Origin: OLB6 sp964525565
GTDB taxonomy: Bacteria > Bacteroidota > Ignavibacteria > Kapaibacteriales > Kapaibacteriaceae
Assembly: GCA_964525565.1 (NCBI GenBank)
Contig: CAZGHI010000001.1
Location: 1-64,000 of the forward strand
Reading direction: 5' to 3'
Length of the DNA: 64,000 bases
Shown here piece by piece: positions 1-9,256 of the stretch. The translations under genes and the position numbers were made by a program. Below the pieces are notes generated by a model. It was given only the letters and a program-made list of their open reading frames with translations, was not told the origin of the DNA and did not search any database. Each line of letters starts with the position of its first letter. Within the stretch, counting starts at the first letter, position 1.

Positions 1-560
1 GTTTCCTTGCCGTTGATCTCTTCGGTGATGCGGATGTATTCGTTGTTGTGTTCGATGTAGGCGGCCAAATCATTACGTTTTTGTGCCAGATCGCGCAGGA
101 GCTTGTGTGTATCAGCAGCCTTTACACAATGGGAGTGTTTTACAGCAGAGCGAAAGTCTCCGGTTTCTGAATACAAGAGTCCACTATTGCTGTAAGCACG
201 CGTTATACCTTTTTGATTTCCAAATTCTTTCTGCAATGGTAGTGTACGAAGAAAAATCTCAAGACCGGATGTGTAAGTGATGATAAACGAATGTATTGTA
301 TGGGTGTGCCCGAAAATGCGGACACAATTGTTGCTATCGTTGCTGTTATGGTAAACTAAAAGATTATCGTGGTAGTAGTCGAGTGACTTTGAAATGAAGC
401 TCGTTGAATGCAAAGTCCAAACATTAGAGATGTTTACCACAGATCCGGTGTTCGATGAATTCATGCATTCCAGATCGCCGGGCAGACGCAAGGGTTCTCC
501 CATATCATGGATGCACATTGCATGTTGTACCTCCGCTTCAATTGCTTCTATGGGTCTCAT
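1..560 (-). CDS. TPR-repeat protein, C-terminal part outside window
   Basis: The minus strand is open from an ATG at 560 to the window edge. The translation shows tetratricopeptide-like repeats of exactly 40 residues: the segments SLDYYHDNLLVY, GLEIFLRTLPLQ and AVKHS keep the same phase, with a typical YSNSGLLYSETGDF helix pair. After the last repeat comes KRNDLAAYIEHNNEY, a segment that in related proteins, as I recall them, joins TPR arrays to a coiled coil and then a signalling domain such as a nucleotide cyclase; that part would lie before position 1. The last repeat looks shortened, several consensus positions are unusual, and an in-frame TAA lies at 564-566 just above the ATG with no clear ribosome site. 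The N-terminus may therefore be truncated or the gene decaying. Confidence 0.5.
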   Translation of the reverse strand, partial: MRPIEAIEAEVQHAMCIHDMGEPLRLPGDLECMNSSNTGSVVNISNVWTLHSTSFISKSLDYYHDNLLVYHNSNDSNNCVRIFGHTHTIHSFIITYTSGLEIFLRTLPLQKEFGNQKGITRAYSNSGLLYSETGDFRSAVKHSHCVKAADTHKLLRDLAQKRNDLAAYIEHNNEYIRITEEINGKE

Positions 561-710
561 GAGTTATGGACGCCCGGATACATGCAGGGTGTTCGTGGAG
601 AGAAGTGTGTATAAGAATATTTGATAATTGATGAATCGGTATCGGCTGATAAAACTTAGTTCATTGAGTGTTTCCTTGATCCTTTCCCTGCGAATAGGCC
701 ATGTGACTGT

Positions 711-1898
711 TTACCAAACCACCACCGTCCGATTTCCAATTCGAATCAAACTTAGTGATGGCTTAGCCACGCTCTGTAATGCATTCAACTGCGCTCTTAC
801 ATCGTCAACAGTGCCAGTTCCCCATGCGATGAGTCTGCCAAGTACATCGTAGGCATACCATGGCTGCGAAGTACTGTTACTTTGAACCTGGTGAACTTCT
901 TCTACGCCAACAGGGACTGCGTTGCATCCTGCACGAACCACAAATGCATCCTCGGCAGCTTCAACAGCCTCTCTGTTGTGCAGTTCATGCCCGAACCCGT
1001 CAACAAATAGCGTTTCGCGATGCTCCGATGGATGTCCACCGTCAGCAAGGAGTTCTTGGATGGCACACGACCCAATGAGTATCGGGAAGTTATCGCCAAC
1101 ACCAAATGGTAGTCCCCATAATCCTCGCTGGATTCCACATGCAACAACAAGGTCACCACGTTGATGATAACTGAAAAGCGGCGGAAAGGTATGTGGCTGC
1201 AGCATGTGTGGTAACATCAGTGCCCCATACCGATTGATGATGCAGCATATTCTTGGTAAAGGTCGGGTAGGGGGCCTTGCACTGAGCGGATCTCCGTTTA
1301 TATCACCAAGTGATGGCCTCTGAAATAAATTCAATCCATACTGTGCGCTGGCTATATCTCTTACTTCTTGCGGGATACTGTCTGCCTCGTCGGCAATGGC
1401 AACCTGCATTGCAATGATTGCACCGGCACTCTCGCCGGCAAGAATAATCCTGGAAGTATCTACATTCGTTATCAAAGCCCCTTGCACTATTGCGTGTATG
1501 GCATTTCGCACATCCTGCATGGCTCGCCAGCAGGCACGTACGACTTCCGCCCTGTCGTATGCATACGGTGCCTCGAGTGGGAAGGGGCTGTGATAACCTA
1601 ATCGGTACTGCACGGATGCGGCGATGTATCCATGTTGTGCCCACCGCCTGCAGTGCGGCTCCATGTCGCGATAGTTACCAGCGTAGAATGCGCCTCCGTG
1701 AATCCAAATAATCAGCGGTAGCGGTGTATTCTGCGTTCGACTCGGTTCAAACCACAAAATGTGTAAGGCATCTATGGTTCCCCGATAGTTCGTAGCCTCA
1801 CGGTAAACCGTGGTAAACGGACCAGCTACTTGTGCAGTCCCTATAGAGAATGCCAGTGTGATGAGCCATAAGATACAGTGTACACTCCTCAAGAACAC
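711..1898 (-). CDS. Exported alpha/beta-hydrolase (carboxylesterase-like) with T9SS-like tail
   Basis: The protein has the esterase/lipase oxyanion motif HGGAF near residue 67, the nucleophile elbow GESAGA (Ser about 157) and a late GFGHE histidine, so it probably hydrolyses carboxylic esters outside the cell; the substrate is unknown. The start is set at a GTG at 1898, preceded by AGG at good spacing and giving a signal peptide that ends near SIGTAQ. A TTG at 1979 would add 27 residues but has no ribosome site. The last 60 residues (YDVLGRLIAWG, then a closing hydrophobic strand) resemble a short T9SS type-A sorting domain. It lies 64 bp downstream of the propeller gene on the same strand, so the two may be co-transcribed. 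Confidence 0.8.
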   Translation of the reverse strand: MFLRSVHCILWLITLAFSIGTAQVAGPFTTVYREATNYRGTIDALHILWFEPSRTQNTPLPLIIWIHGGAFYAGNYRDMEPHCRRWAQHGYIAASVQYRLGYHSPFPLEAPYAYDRAEVVRACWRAMQDVRNAIHAIVQGALITNVDTSRIILAGESAGAIIAMQVAIADEADSIPQEVRDIASAQYGLNLFQRPSLGDINGDPLSARPPTRPLPRICCIINRYGALMLPHMLQPHTFPPLFSYHQRGDLVVACGIQRGLWGLPFGVGDNFPILIGSCAIQELLADGGHPSEHRETLFVDGFGHELHNREAVEAAEDAFVVRAGCNAVPVGVEEVHQVQSNSTSQPWYAYDVLGRLIAWGTGTVDDVRAQLNALQSVAKPSLSLIRIGNRTVVVW

Positions 1899-1962
1899 GT
1901 GTGACCTGGTTGTAAATGTGAGTATTGAAACATGCAGTTGAATCACGAAACTCCGGCAACCA

Positions 1963-3582
1963 TTAACGAAGCACAACAATGGGGTGGCTAACCGATGTTA
2001 TACCGTCTGTAGCCAGAAGTGTGTACCGACCGGCGGGAAGATCGTTCACTGTAATGGTAACGAGCATGGAACCATCCGCATCAGGATACACGAATTTGCT
2101 GATCATAGTTTCGCCCAGGGAATTAACCAGGAACATAGAGTGCGATCGTTGTGACGTAGCTGAGACCTTCACATCAATAAGTGAATGTGCCGGTTGCGGG
2201 TGCACGTACACACTTATCTGCTCCGGTTTATCTAAGGTAGGATGCTCCACGCTGTCAACACCGGTCAGCGACCAATAGGGGATGCGCACAAGCCCCTTGT
2301 CCGTCCCTGCCCACAATGTGCCTACACCGCAGAACAATGCCTGAATTCGATCGCTTGGAATGTTGGAGTTGGCAGTATTAATTAAGTAGCGGTAACCATC
2401 GGCAAATCCAATTAAACCAGTGTACGTGTGTTCGGTCCACTCGGCATGAACGGGCATGCCCGATACCCAACGAGTGCCTGATGAATCAAAGGCTAATATG
2501 GCGGGTCGTTTGCCGGGAAACGAAAAGTCGTCGCTACGCTTCCAATGACGATAACCGGTTGTGGTGATGTGTGTAGCCGACGCAATGGTTCCATGCCAAA
2601 TACCCTCGTGTGGATCAGGGTATAGTTTCGAAGATATCATGCCCGCATATGATGGTAGTAGTGGGTTGCTGTAGGTCTTCCAGTACATGCCATCGAAGGA
2701 TAGAAACCAATCGGTGTTGTATTCTGCAATTCCCATCCACAACACGTTTTGTTTGTCCACTCCAATGCACCAGATGTTTTCATGTGTGAAAGGAGAGTTC
2801 TCTGCTGTGTATGTTGTAGTGGACGTGCTGGTGTAGTGCAAAAGAACTGGAATCTGTTTGTCGAGTAACCACGCAGCAAGGACCCAGAATGAGCCATCGG
2901 TAGCTGCGGCAATATCCAGAGGCTTGTATCCCACAAGGTGCTGCGGCAAGGTAACCAGTATAACAGAGTCGTTGCGCACTATATAAACACCTACCTGATG
3001 AACGAGGACTACAGGAGTACCACCAGTAGTCAGAACAACTTTCGATGCGTTCGGTATGGCGTATGTAAACCATTGATCGTGTGCATATCTGGTAAGCCCC
3101 TTATCTGTTGCAATCCACAAGGTATCGGATTGGCCGTGAGCAATACCTGTTACATTTCTGGACGGTAACCCTGAGTTCTGTTCTGTGAACACATCAAAGC
3201 TGAGTCTTGGCTGCACGACGAGCACACATGAGTCTATTGATTGTGCGGGTCCATTGTAGGCAACAACATATACAACATTAGATGATGCGTTGATGGCTCC
3301 AATAGGAAACACCGATAAGCTAACCTCCTCGGTGTATGGGGCATCAAATCGTGGTGGCGAGAATTCGTAGCGTGCATCCGGCATCGTTGGAGAGTAAGCT
3401 CGCAGATATACGCTGGCTGCAAATTCGCTGTTTACCGAAATCCGAAGGGTATAGGTTGCCTGATCGGTCTTCGTGGATTGAATTCGCGGCGTAATGCTCA
3501 AGGTGAACGGATGCGTGCTCAAAATCGAATTTGCGCTAACGAAGAGAACGGCAACAGTAAGACCGTAGCGATGTATAGTCAT
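1963..3582 (-). CDS. Secreted beta-propeller protein with T9SS type-A sorting domain
   Basis: The start is an ATG at 3582 behind a strong GGAAGGAC ribosome site and gives a signal peptide (MTIHRYGLTVAVLFVSANS); in-frame codons continue to 3693 but look non-coding. Residues about 130-455 hold repeats of the two-component-regulator propeller type (GLPSRNVTGIA followed by DTLWIATDKGLTRY, and later IWCIGVDKQNVLWMGIAEY and GTLWAGTDKGLVRI). The final 85 residues have the T9SS type-A pattern: VHPQPAHS, a GE turn, LPAGRYTLLATDG and a last strand ending VVLR. There is no kinase part, so this is likely a surface-exposed propeller released or anchored by T9SS. The ligand is unknown. Confidence 0.82.
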   Translation of the reverse strand: MTIHRYGLTVAVLFVSANSILSTHPFTLSITPRIQSTKTDQATYTLRISVNSEFAASVYLRAYSPTMPDARYEFSPPRFDAPYTEEVSLSVFPIGAINASSNVVYVVAYNGPAQSIDSCVLVVQPRLSFDVFTEQNSGLPSRNVTGIAHGQSDTLWIATDKGLTRYAHDQWFTYAIPNASKVVLTTGGTPVVLVHQVGVYIVRNDSVILVTLPQHLVGYKPLDIAAATDGSFWVLAAWLLDKQIPVLLHYTSTSTTTYTAENSPFTHENIWCIGVDKQNVLWMGIAEYNTDWFLSFDGMYWKTYSNPLLPSYAGMISSKLYPDPHEGIWHGTIASATHITTTGYRHWKRSDDFSFPGKRPAILAFDSSGTRWVSGMPVHAEWTEHTYTGLIGFADGYRYLINTANSNIPSDRIQALFCGVGTLWAGTDKGLVRIPYWSLTGVDSVEHPTLDKPEQISVYVHPQPAHSLIDVKVSATSQRSHSMFLVNSLGETMISKFVYPDADGSMLVTITVNDLPAGRYTLLATDGITSVSHPIVVLR

Positions 3583-3784
3583 TGATGTCCTTCCGGAAAT
3601 AATGAGGGGGTGCGTTGTACTGACCGGGAATAGACAATCAGTGCCAGCGAAGATACTCCTATGGGTTGCCTGTGCACAAACAAAAAACCGCATTCTCGAA
3701 TGCTACCGTACCTTCGTGGAAACGTTTGCCGTGAACTCCACAACGAACAGAGCGTTTAGTCTAACCGTATTGATAAAGAACAGT

Positions 3785-4651
3785 ATGAAGCGTAGTTACA
3801 ACCACTTTGCGACTCAACCTATTACCGACACAAAGGAACTCGGTCTTGTTGTTGGTCTGGAGTTTTTCAAACATGTGTTGGGAACCGATTACCTGCATTA
3901 CGGATGGTGGGAAGAAGGTGTCGAGGTGCATTGTACAAACCTTAGGGTTGCTCAGGATGAATACACTCGGCGACTGCTTGAGCAGATTCCTGAAGGTGCA
4001 CATACGATTCTTGACGTTGGCTGCGGGTCGGGCCGGACAGCAAAGGTGCTCTCCGATGCCGGGTATCAGGTGGAATGTATTTCTCCGTCAGCGTATCTCA
4101 CGGAGAATGCACAAGAGCTGCTCGGTGATGCAGTACAGGTGCATCATGCTCGGTTCGAGGATGTTGATATCAGGAGTAAGTACGACGTAGTACTGTTCAG
4201 CGAAAGTTTTCAGTATATCGGATTGGATCATTCCCTGTCGAAAGCGCGGAGTCTGCTCAACGAAAGCGGCAGTATTCTCATTTGTGATTTTTTTCGTCAG
4301 GATGATGTACAGGGTAACAGCCCAATTGGTGGTGGGCACAGCCTTCGTGAATTTTATCAAAAAGTTGATCAGTATGGCTATACCGTCACCAAGAATGAAG
4401 ACATCACCAACAAGGTTGCACCCACGGTTGACATATACAATGCTCTGACCATGCATGTTGTACGGCCTGTGTATTATGGACTGTTAGGGTTGCTGCGTGA
4501 GAGATTTGCGCTATTGGCACGAATCATTTTTTGGAAGTATCGCAAGAAACTGGAGAAAGTGGAGTCAAAGCACTTTTCAGGACAGCGTTCGGCAGCAAAC
4601 TTTTGCAGGTATAAACGATATCTCACCGTTGCATTAAAAATAGCGGCTTGA
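3785..4651 (+). CDS. Class I SAM-dependent methyltransferase
   Basis: The 288-residue protein begins MKRSYNHFATQ and carries the SAM-binding motif DVGCGSGRT at residues 77-85, a following acidic and hydrophobic strand pattern, and VVLFSESFQYI as motif IV. This is the fold of small-molecule methyltransferases related to the UbiE and tocopherol/sterol methyltransferase group; the substrate cannot be told. The C-terminal 70 residues contain a hydrophobic and basic stretch (YYGLLGLLRERFALLARIIFW) that could sit on the membrane. Upstream codons back to 3602 are open but overlap the opposite promoter region. It is divergent from the propeller gene and has no close partner downstream. Confidence 0.78.
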   Translation: MKRSYNHFATQPITDTKELGLVVGLEFFKHVLGTDYLHYGWWEEGVEVHCTNLRVAQDEYTRRLLEQIPEGAHTILDVGCGSGRTAKVLSDAGYQVECISPSAYLTENAQELLGDAVQVHHARFEDVDIRSKYDVVLFSESFQYIGLDHSLSKARSLLNESGSILICDFFRQDDVQGNSPIGGGHSLREFYQKVDQYGYTVTKNEDITNKVAPTVDIYNALTMHVVRPVYYGLLGLLRERFALLARIIFWKYRKKLEKVESKHFSGQRSAANFCRYKRYLTVALKIAA

Positions 4652-5047
4652 ATAGAGTGGTAGTGCTGCGAAGGCTACGAAGACAAATTTTTGCCGTTCA
4701 CGAATGTCGTTGTTGTGCATTCTGGTTCATTCCTCGCCGGAATCGGGCTGCTGGGAGGTTGGTAAAGAGTTGCCACCTTGTCGGAGAATAGAACATGCAC
4801 GATGATCGGCTCCTCTTGTCTGGCGATGATTTACGTTAACAGTCAAGTATGTCTGCATAAACATCCGATGTAACACTGCATTTCATTAGCCAACCCGGGC
4901 ATCACATGGCGAGGTAAGCTCAATACACATGTAACGGTAGCGCAAGCAGTAACGTTGTTTGCGCAGCTGCACAAGGCCGAATGTTGATCAAGCAAGTGAA
5001 TGTTTCACGTTCTTCTGATTTCTTTAACGGTTGTGGAGAAATACAAC
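4652..5047. other. Intergenic stretch without recognised gene
   Basis: About 400 bases after the methyltransferase. No frame gives a convincing protein, and I see no tRNA or clear terminator. It ends with the ribosome site of the decayed lipoprotein gene (GGAG just before 5048), so its last part should hold that gene's former promoter. Confidence 0.5.
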
Positions 5048-5881
5048 ATGATTCGGGTGCATGCAGTTTTAACATTGGGGCAAATATTTTGTGCAGCATG
5101 CAGAGAGGAGTCATGCGATCCGGCAGTCCCTGTAACAGGGACCATCTTTGGAACTACGTTGTTGATGGACTCACATGTACAGCCCCTTTCCGACATGTCG
5201 GGAGTGATTGCGAGATATGTGGACACTGAAGGCAATATCTAAGAAGGGCGCACAAACGCGCTAGGAATTTGGGAGATACCACTGACGCTTTTTGTGTACC
5301 TGCAAGACAGAATCATGTATCCGGGAATGATTCGGTTGCATACTGGAACATCTCGGGTGGCAGGAACACAGTATCCTATTGACTGGCTAGGCAAGGGGCG
5401 AAGGAAGTTGTCAGTGATTTGCCCTAAGAAGCTTGATGAAATCAAGAAGGTAAACGTGATCGAGCACACGCTCGACTCTTCTTATTTCCCTGCGGACACA
5501 TCTCATTTCTATCCGGAGCCAGAGAGATACTACCTCAACGTTACGGCACGGATACAAAGAGTTTTTTTGTGAATATCCGCCGTATGCACCGCTTCGTGTA
5601 TCGGAAAAGATGGAGGTCGTGCTCGTCTTGCCATCGGGCACAGTTGTTCCGATGAGTTCATCCACAACAAAAATATTGATGGTAAAACGTTGGAACGCAT
5701 ATACACCACCGGAAAGGTGGTTGTCACGTGGAATGCCTGGGAAGGTGGTCAGTTGAGTATGACGGCTAATCCTTCAGTGTCGAGATGGTTGTGGGAGTCA
5801 AAACCGAATGGCACCTGGGATGTAGTATATGTGGATTTTCTAGGAGCAACGATTGATATCACTATTCCAGTGGCACCATAG
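5048..5881 (+). pseudogene. Decayed secreted/lipoprotein gene (in-frame TAA plus frameshifts)
   Basis: An ATG at 5048 follows a good ribosome site (GGAG, 9 bases upstream) and opens a signal-like N-terminus (MIRVHAVLTLGQIFCAAC) that may once have had a lipobox. The frame reads VIARYVDTEGNI, meets a TAA at 5240-5242, and continues EGRTNALGIWEIPLTLF in the same frame. This is the pattern of a carboxypeptidase-regulatory/CnaB-like fold, so the stop looks like a nonsense change. At a run of seven T (about 5562-5568) the frame is lost; with one T fewer it reads CEYPPYAPLRVSEKMEVVLVLPSG, and another shift near 5650 returns it to KTLERIYTTGKVVVTWNAWEGG and a stop at 5881. It either no longer makes a full protein or the assembly is wrong at three places. 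Confidence 0.6.
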
Positions 5882-6011
5882 ACGTGGTTATGACATAAGT
5901 ACGTTTGCATCATCACATTGCCGCAGCGTTCCCATCAGCCCGATGTCGGAGATCGAAACATTCAACTGTTGCAAAACGATCAGTATCTACTGTGCTCGAG
6001 TGCTGTACTTG

Positions 6012-6819
6012 TTACCGGGCAATGATCATCGGTACAACATGTTTTGTTGGTGTACTGGTAACGGAAGTGAAAGTTTGTATGGTAGTCTCAATGAAATAGA
6101 GACCGGAATTCAAGGTTGAAACATCTATTGGCAGGGCATAATCGTCTGCAGATTCATGCACGCTCGTTCCCACTCTGTGTACCACCCCTGCTACAGAGAG
6201 CAGTCGTATTGTAAGAGAAGAAGGCTCCTGAATGTGAATATGTAAAGCAGCCGTGGATCGCACGGGATGTGGTGCAACTCGTACGATGTGTTCAGCCGAC
6301 GTGTTACGCGTATCTTCTATATTCGATATCTGTTCACACACTGCATTCGGTTGTTGTACACTACTCACAGAACTTGATCAGTGCCTGGTCGAATTGCAAG
6401 AGTTGCGTTTGCTGGTATCTCGAGATTCTCTTGAACAACATACACGGTATCGGCGTACCACATGCCGCTTACCAAACCACCAACATATTCAGAAATGCCG
6501 GGTTTGAATGTGATGAGTCCAGAATGTTGGAAGGGGCTAGAGCAAAATCGGCACCGTCGTCATGGTAGGTGTCGAGAAATCCGGAGAACGTAAACATCAC
6601 CTTAAATGAACCACCAGTAAGTTCACATTCATATCTCTCTGTGGCATCGGTTGTTACGGAGTCCAGGTGCGCCATGGATGATATAGGCATAAACGTAACA
6701 CGAATTCCACGAGGGACTGCACTGTTTTGTCGGAATGCTGTTTCGGTAGCAGATAGCGCTTGCTGTTCTGCCACTGTACCAAAAGCTGCCACTACAGCAA
6801 ACAACGTTAGGTGTTTCAT
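6012..6819 (-). pseudogene. T9SS cargo gene split over three frames
   Basis: A signal peptide (MKHLTLFAVVAAFGTVAEQQALSA) starts at an ATG at 6819 behind AAAGG and runs in one frame to a stop at 6469. An overlapping frame carries GLITFKPGISEYVGG and DTVYVVQENLEIPANATLAIRPGT, the recurring start of T9SS beta-helix or calcium-binding-like proteins, and stops near 6370. A third frame encodes the tail: VRVAPHPVRSTAALHIHI to SGLYFIETTIQ and MIIAR, a T9SS type-A sorting domain ending at 6012. The order of the three pieces is that of one normal cargo protein of about 265 residues, so two indels, near 6510-6525 and 6370-6380, have broken it. Confidence 0.6.
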
Positions 6820-7267
6820 TGCGGTGCCTTTCAAGGGGTGGCAAAGCGGCTACACTGAGGTGTGCGTGGATTGTTTTGCACAAAGTAGAATGACGCGTTT
6901 GAATGAATACGAAACAATAATTAGGTACAACGCCAATGCTGCACAGAACCCCATTCTCTTTGCACGAACACCTGATCCTGAATATCGGGCTCACGGTAGG
7001 CGAAGGGACTACCTGGACATCCGATGCTTGCGTTACGTTTATTCAACCTGTTTGGGAATTCTCCCTGTTGAACAAATCCGTTGGTACAAAATCTGGTAAC
7101 GAGGCGTACTCGCATTTAGACTGGTCCTGAACTCCATGGGTAACGCGTGGCAATTATCCAATCGGCGACAGGTTTGGCGCGGGACGTGAGTAAGTGTTGC
7201 AGTCAACGTGTCCGTTCTCCAAGAAATTGTAGTTTTTGAGGTATCTCTAACACGAGAAATTTCCCGG
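6820..7267. other. Intergenic region, possible coding remnant
   Basis: No intact gene is convincing. On the plus strand 6936-7130 is open and reads LILNIGLTVGEGTTWTSDACV, which has the alternating look of an outer-membrane strand but matches nothing I can name and has no ribosome site. The left end should hold the promoter of the broken cargo gene, and the right end abuts a terminator for the gene at 7346. Confidence 0.35.
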
Positions 7268-7311
7268 AAAAAAGAAGGGTTGTGACGTCGGAAAGAGAAC
7301 GGCACAACCCT
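7268..7311 (-). terminator. Rho-independent terminator
   Basis: A perfect 9-bp stem (7276-7284 with 7303-7311, AGGGTTGTG/CACAACCCT) is followed on the minus strand by a T-rich run (7268-7273). It lies 35 bases after the stop of the gene at 7346 and ends that transcript. Confidence 0.8.
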
Positions 7312-7345
7312 GGAAATAGAGTGGAAACTGAAGACGGCCGAGTGA

Positions 7346-9244
7346 CTACTTCGAGACGAAGACAGGAATCGAGAAAACGCGGTGATCACGTGTGATGCAA
7401 ACAGTGTAGCGTCCGATTGCTACACTGAATGGAACGTGCACAGATATCTCAGAGCCGTTGGCAAATTGCTCAGGGACGATAGGACAACCGAGGAGGTCGA
7501 TGAGCTGGACGCGGTCTCCATTCGAGAGACCCGTGATCCAAATATCCCCGCCGGGTGCAGTTTGATTGGGATAAAGAAAGGGGCGTTCGTCAGCTTTAAT
7601 AGATGTGTTCCCAACATTCGAAGTACTGGCGCTGCAGAAACTTGAAGGCCCGGGATCTGCGAACATCATAACAAAGCCCCCTTCCATGGCTGAGATTGTA
7701 AATTCGTATAAGGCATGTGGTTCGGCCTTGCGAGGCGAACTGCCCCAGCCAGCCTTACCGGCATGGACGATCAAGGTATCGTTGGAGACGTCGACACCAT
7801 TGCGATACACCGTTGGCCGACGTTCAGGATCCTGCCAAACCCAGATACCCCAGTGTTCCGATCCATTTCCGGTGTACAACTCAAAGAGGTTGTAGCAGGT
7901 GCGCTGGTCGGGCAATTCCGTAGCATGTACCCAGTCGTTCAGGATGTGCAAAGTGCCCTGACAATATTTGGCATACATATCGGAATAGCGACCGCTCGCT
8001 GCGCGTACACCTGTCCATTCATTGTCAGAAAATTGCCCATCAACTTCCAAAATGCCATTACATGTTGTGCGGACTGTGGATTGACTTCCAGACCGGTATT
8101 CAATGGTATCACCTCCGAATTCGCCGCTGATGTTGTTTGGCTCAGTTTCTAGGCCGAGAACCCCACTTGTTGGTATGTACCGTTCTGCTTGCTGCACAGT
8201 GATGCCTTGGTCGCTGAACCAAGCAATGCGGACGAAGGGCTCGCGAATGAGACCGTAACCTTGTACTCCACCGCGGTCACATTCGAGGGAAGTGTTCGTG
8301 GATGGAACGTACGTCACGGGATCGTCACCCTGAGGCATGAAGAAAAGACCGGACGAAACCCGTACACCAAACTCATACATTGTATGGGCGGTGGTGTCAC
8401 TAGGAGAGGGTCCAATGCTAAAGGCACCCCCTATGACAAGGTTGGTGTCATTGGTCACGTCAACTCCGTTCAATTCAACAATAACTGGGTTAAGAGTGTC
8501 ATGCGTTACCTTGATTAACCAAACCTCGCGTCCATTACCCGTAACAAATCCGAAGAGATTGTAACAGTTGGCCTGGTATTCGCTGCTTCCAATGAGCCAA
8601 TCGTTCATGAGGTACATCATACTTGTCTCAGAACAGTAGTCGAGATACAGATTGGAGAATCGGCCGATCATAGGAGGGATGCCACTCCACTCGCGTGGCT
8701 GGTTTGTGTACTCCGTAAACTTTCCATCTACATGATGTCGGTCAGAACACGCTTGTGTTCCACCGTATCCACCGTTTGGATACGTGCGAGCGCCGTGCTT
8801 CTGTGGCCGCCTTGAGCCGGAACTGAGATCTTGCCTTGGTCCATTCTGTGTTCGTGGGTCTGGATCGAACCGATCCACAGCCGTGTCAAGGGTGTCGGCA
8901 AGGCGTAAGAGCTCCACGGTTGTTTCTGCATAGGGGCCGTCAACAACACACAAGCTCAGTGTGCGTGTGCCCTCACTCACAGTGGTCGGGATCTGAATAA
9001 CAAGGCCCTCAGTCGTTTTCGAGAGTATGTTTACCGGCGTGCCGTCAAGCGCAGCCCGGAATCGGCTGGCAGCGGCAGATGGCCATTCTGATACATTCCC
9101 GGCACTTACATATACGGTTTGCCCCGATTCGATTGTTGACGGATGCACCATAATCTCAAAGGTGTCTGTTGGTGCGAGGCACTGTGCCATGCCCTGTGTT
9201 ACTGTGAGAAGGGCGCAGAATGTGATGAAGATTAGAGTGCTCAT
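7346..9244 (-). CDS. T9SS-secreted protein with internal domain duplication
   Basis: This 632-residue protein starts with a signal peptide (MSTLIFITFCALLTVTQGMAQ). Residues about 30-110 look like an IPT/TIG-type immunoglobulin fold (HPSTIESGQTVYVSAGNVS). Two related domains follow, about 165-345 and 405-550. Both start with a short cysteine/VDG-F segment and then share RF/RYS(N/D)(L/M)Y, LNDW/MNDW, NCYNLF or TCYNLF followed by TGNG and a W, and NGVDV(T/S)NDT. The last 80 residues (ITGLSNGDRVQLIDLLG, then IGRYTVCIT, ending FVSK) form a T9SS sorting domain. Conserved cysteines suggest disulfides. The function is unknown; it is probably a surface protein. It sits 12 bp downstream of the VWA gene on the same strand. 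Confidence 0.75.
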   Translation of the reverse strand: MSTLIFITFCALLTVTQGMAQCLAPTDTFEIMVHPSTIESGQTVYVSAGNVSEWPSAAASRFRAALDGTPVNILSKTTEGLVIQIPTTVSEGTRTLSLCVVDGPYAETTVELLRLADTLDTAVDRFDPDPRTQNGPRQDLSSGSRRPQKHGARTYPNGGYGGTQACSDRHHVDGKFTEYTNQPREWSGIPPMIGRFSNLYLDYCSETSMMYLMNDWLIGSSEYQANCYNLFGFVTGNGREVWLIKVTHDTLNPVIVELNGVDVTNDTNLVIGGAFSIGPSPSDTTAHTMYEFGVRVSSGLFFMPQGDDPVTYVPSTNTSLECDRGGVQGYGLIREPFVRIAWFSDQGITVQQAERYIPTSGVLGLETEPNNISGEFGGDTIEYRSGSQSTVRTTCNGILEVDGQFSDNEWTGVRAASGRYSDMYAKYCQGTLHILNDWVHATELPDQRTCYNLFELYTGNGSEHWGIWVWQDPERRPTVYRNGVDVSNDTLIVHAGKAGWGSSPRKAEPHALYEFTISAMEGGFVMMFADPGPSSFCSASTSNVGNTSIKADERPFLYPNQTAPGGDIWITGLSNGDRVQLIDLLGCPIVPEQFANGSEISVHVPFSVAIGRYTVCITRDHRVFSIPVFVSK

Positions 9245-9256
9245 GTTAATAGCCTT

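Noticed and set aside
6936..7130. 64-codon plus-strand frame in the gap before the terminator at 7268
   Set aside because: Partly beta-like, but no ribosome site, no homology that I can name and no signal peptide; kept only as a possible remnant.
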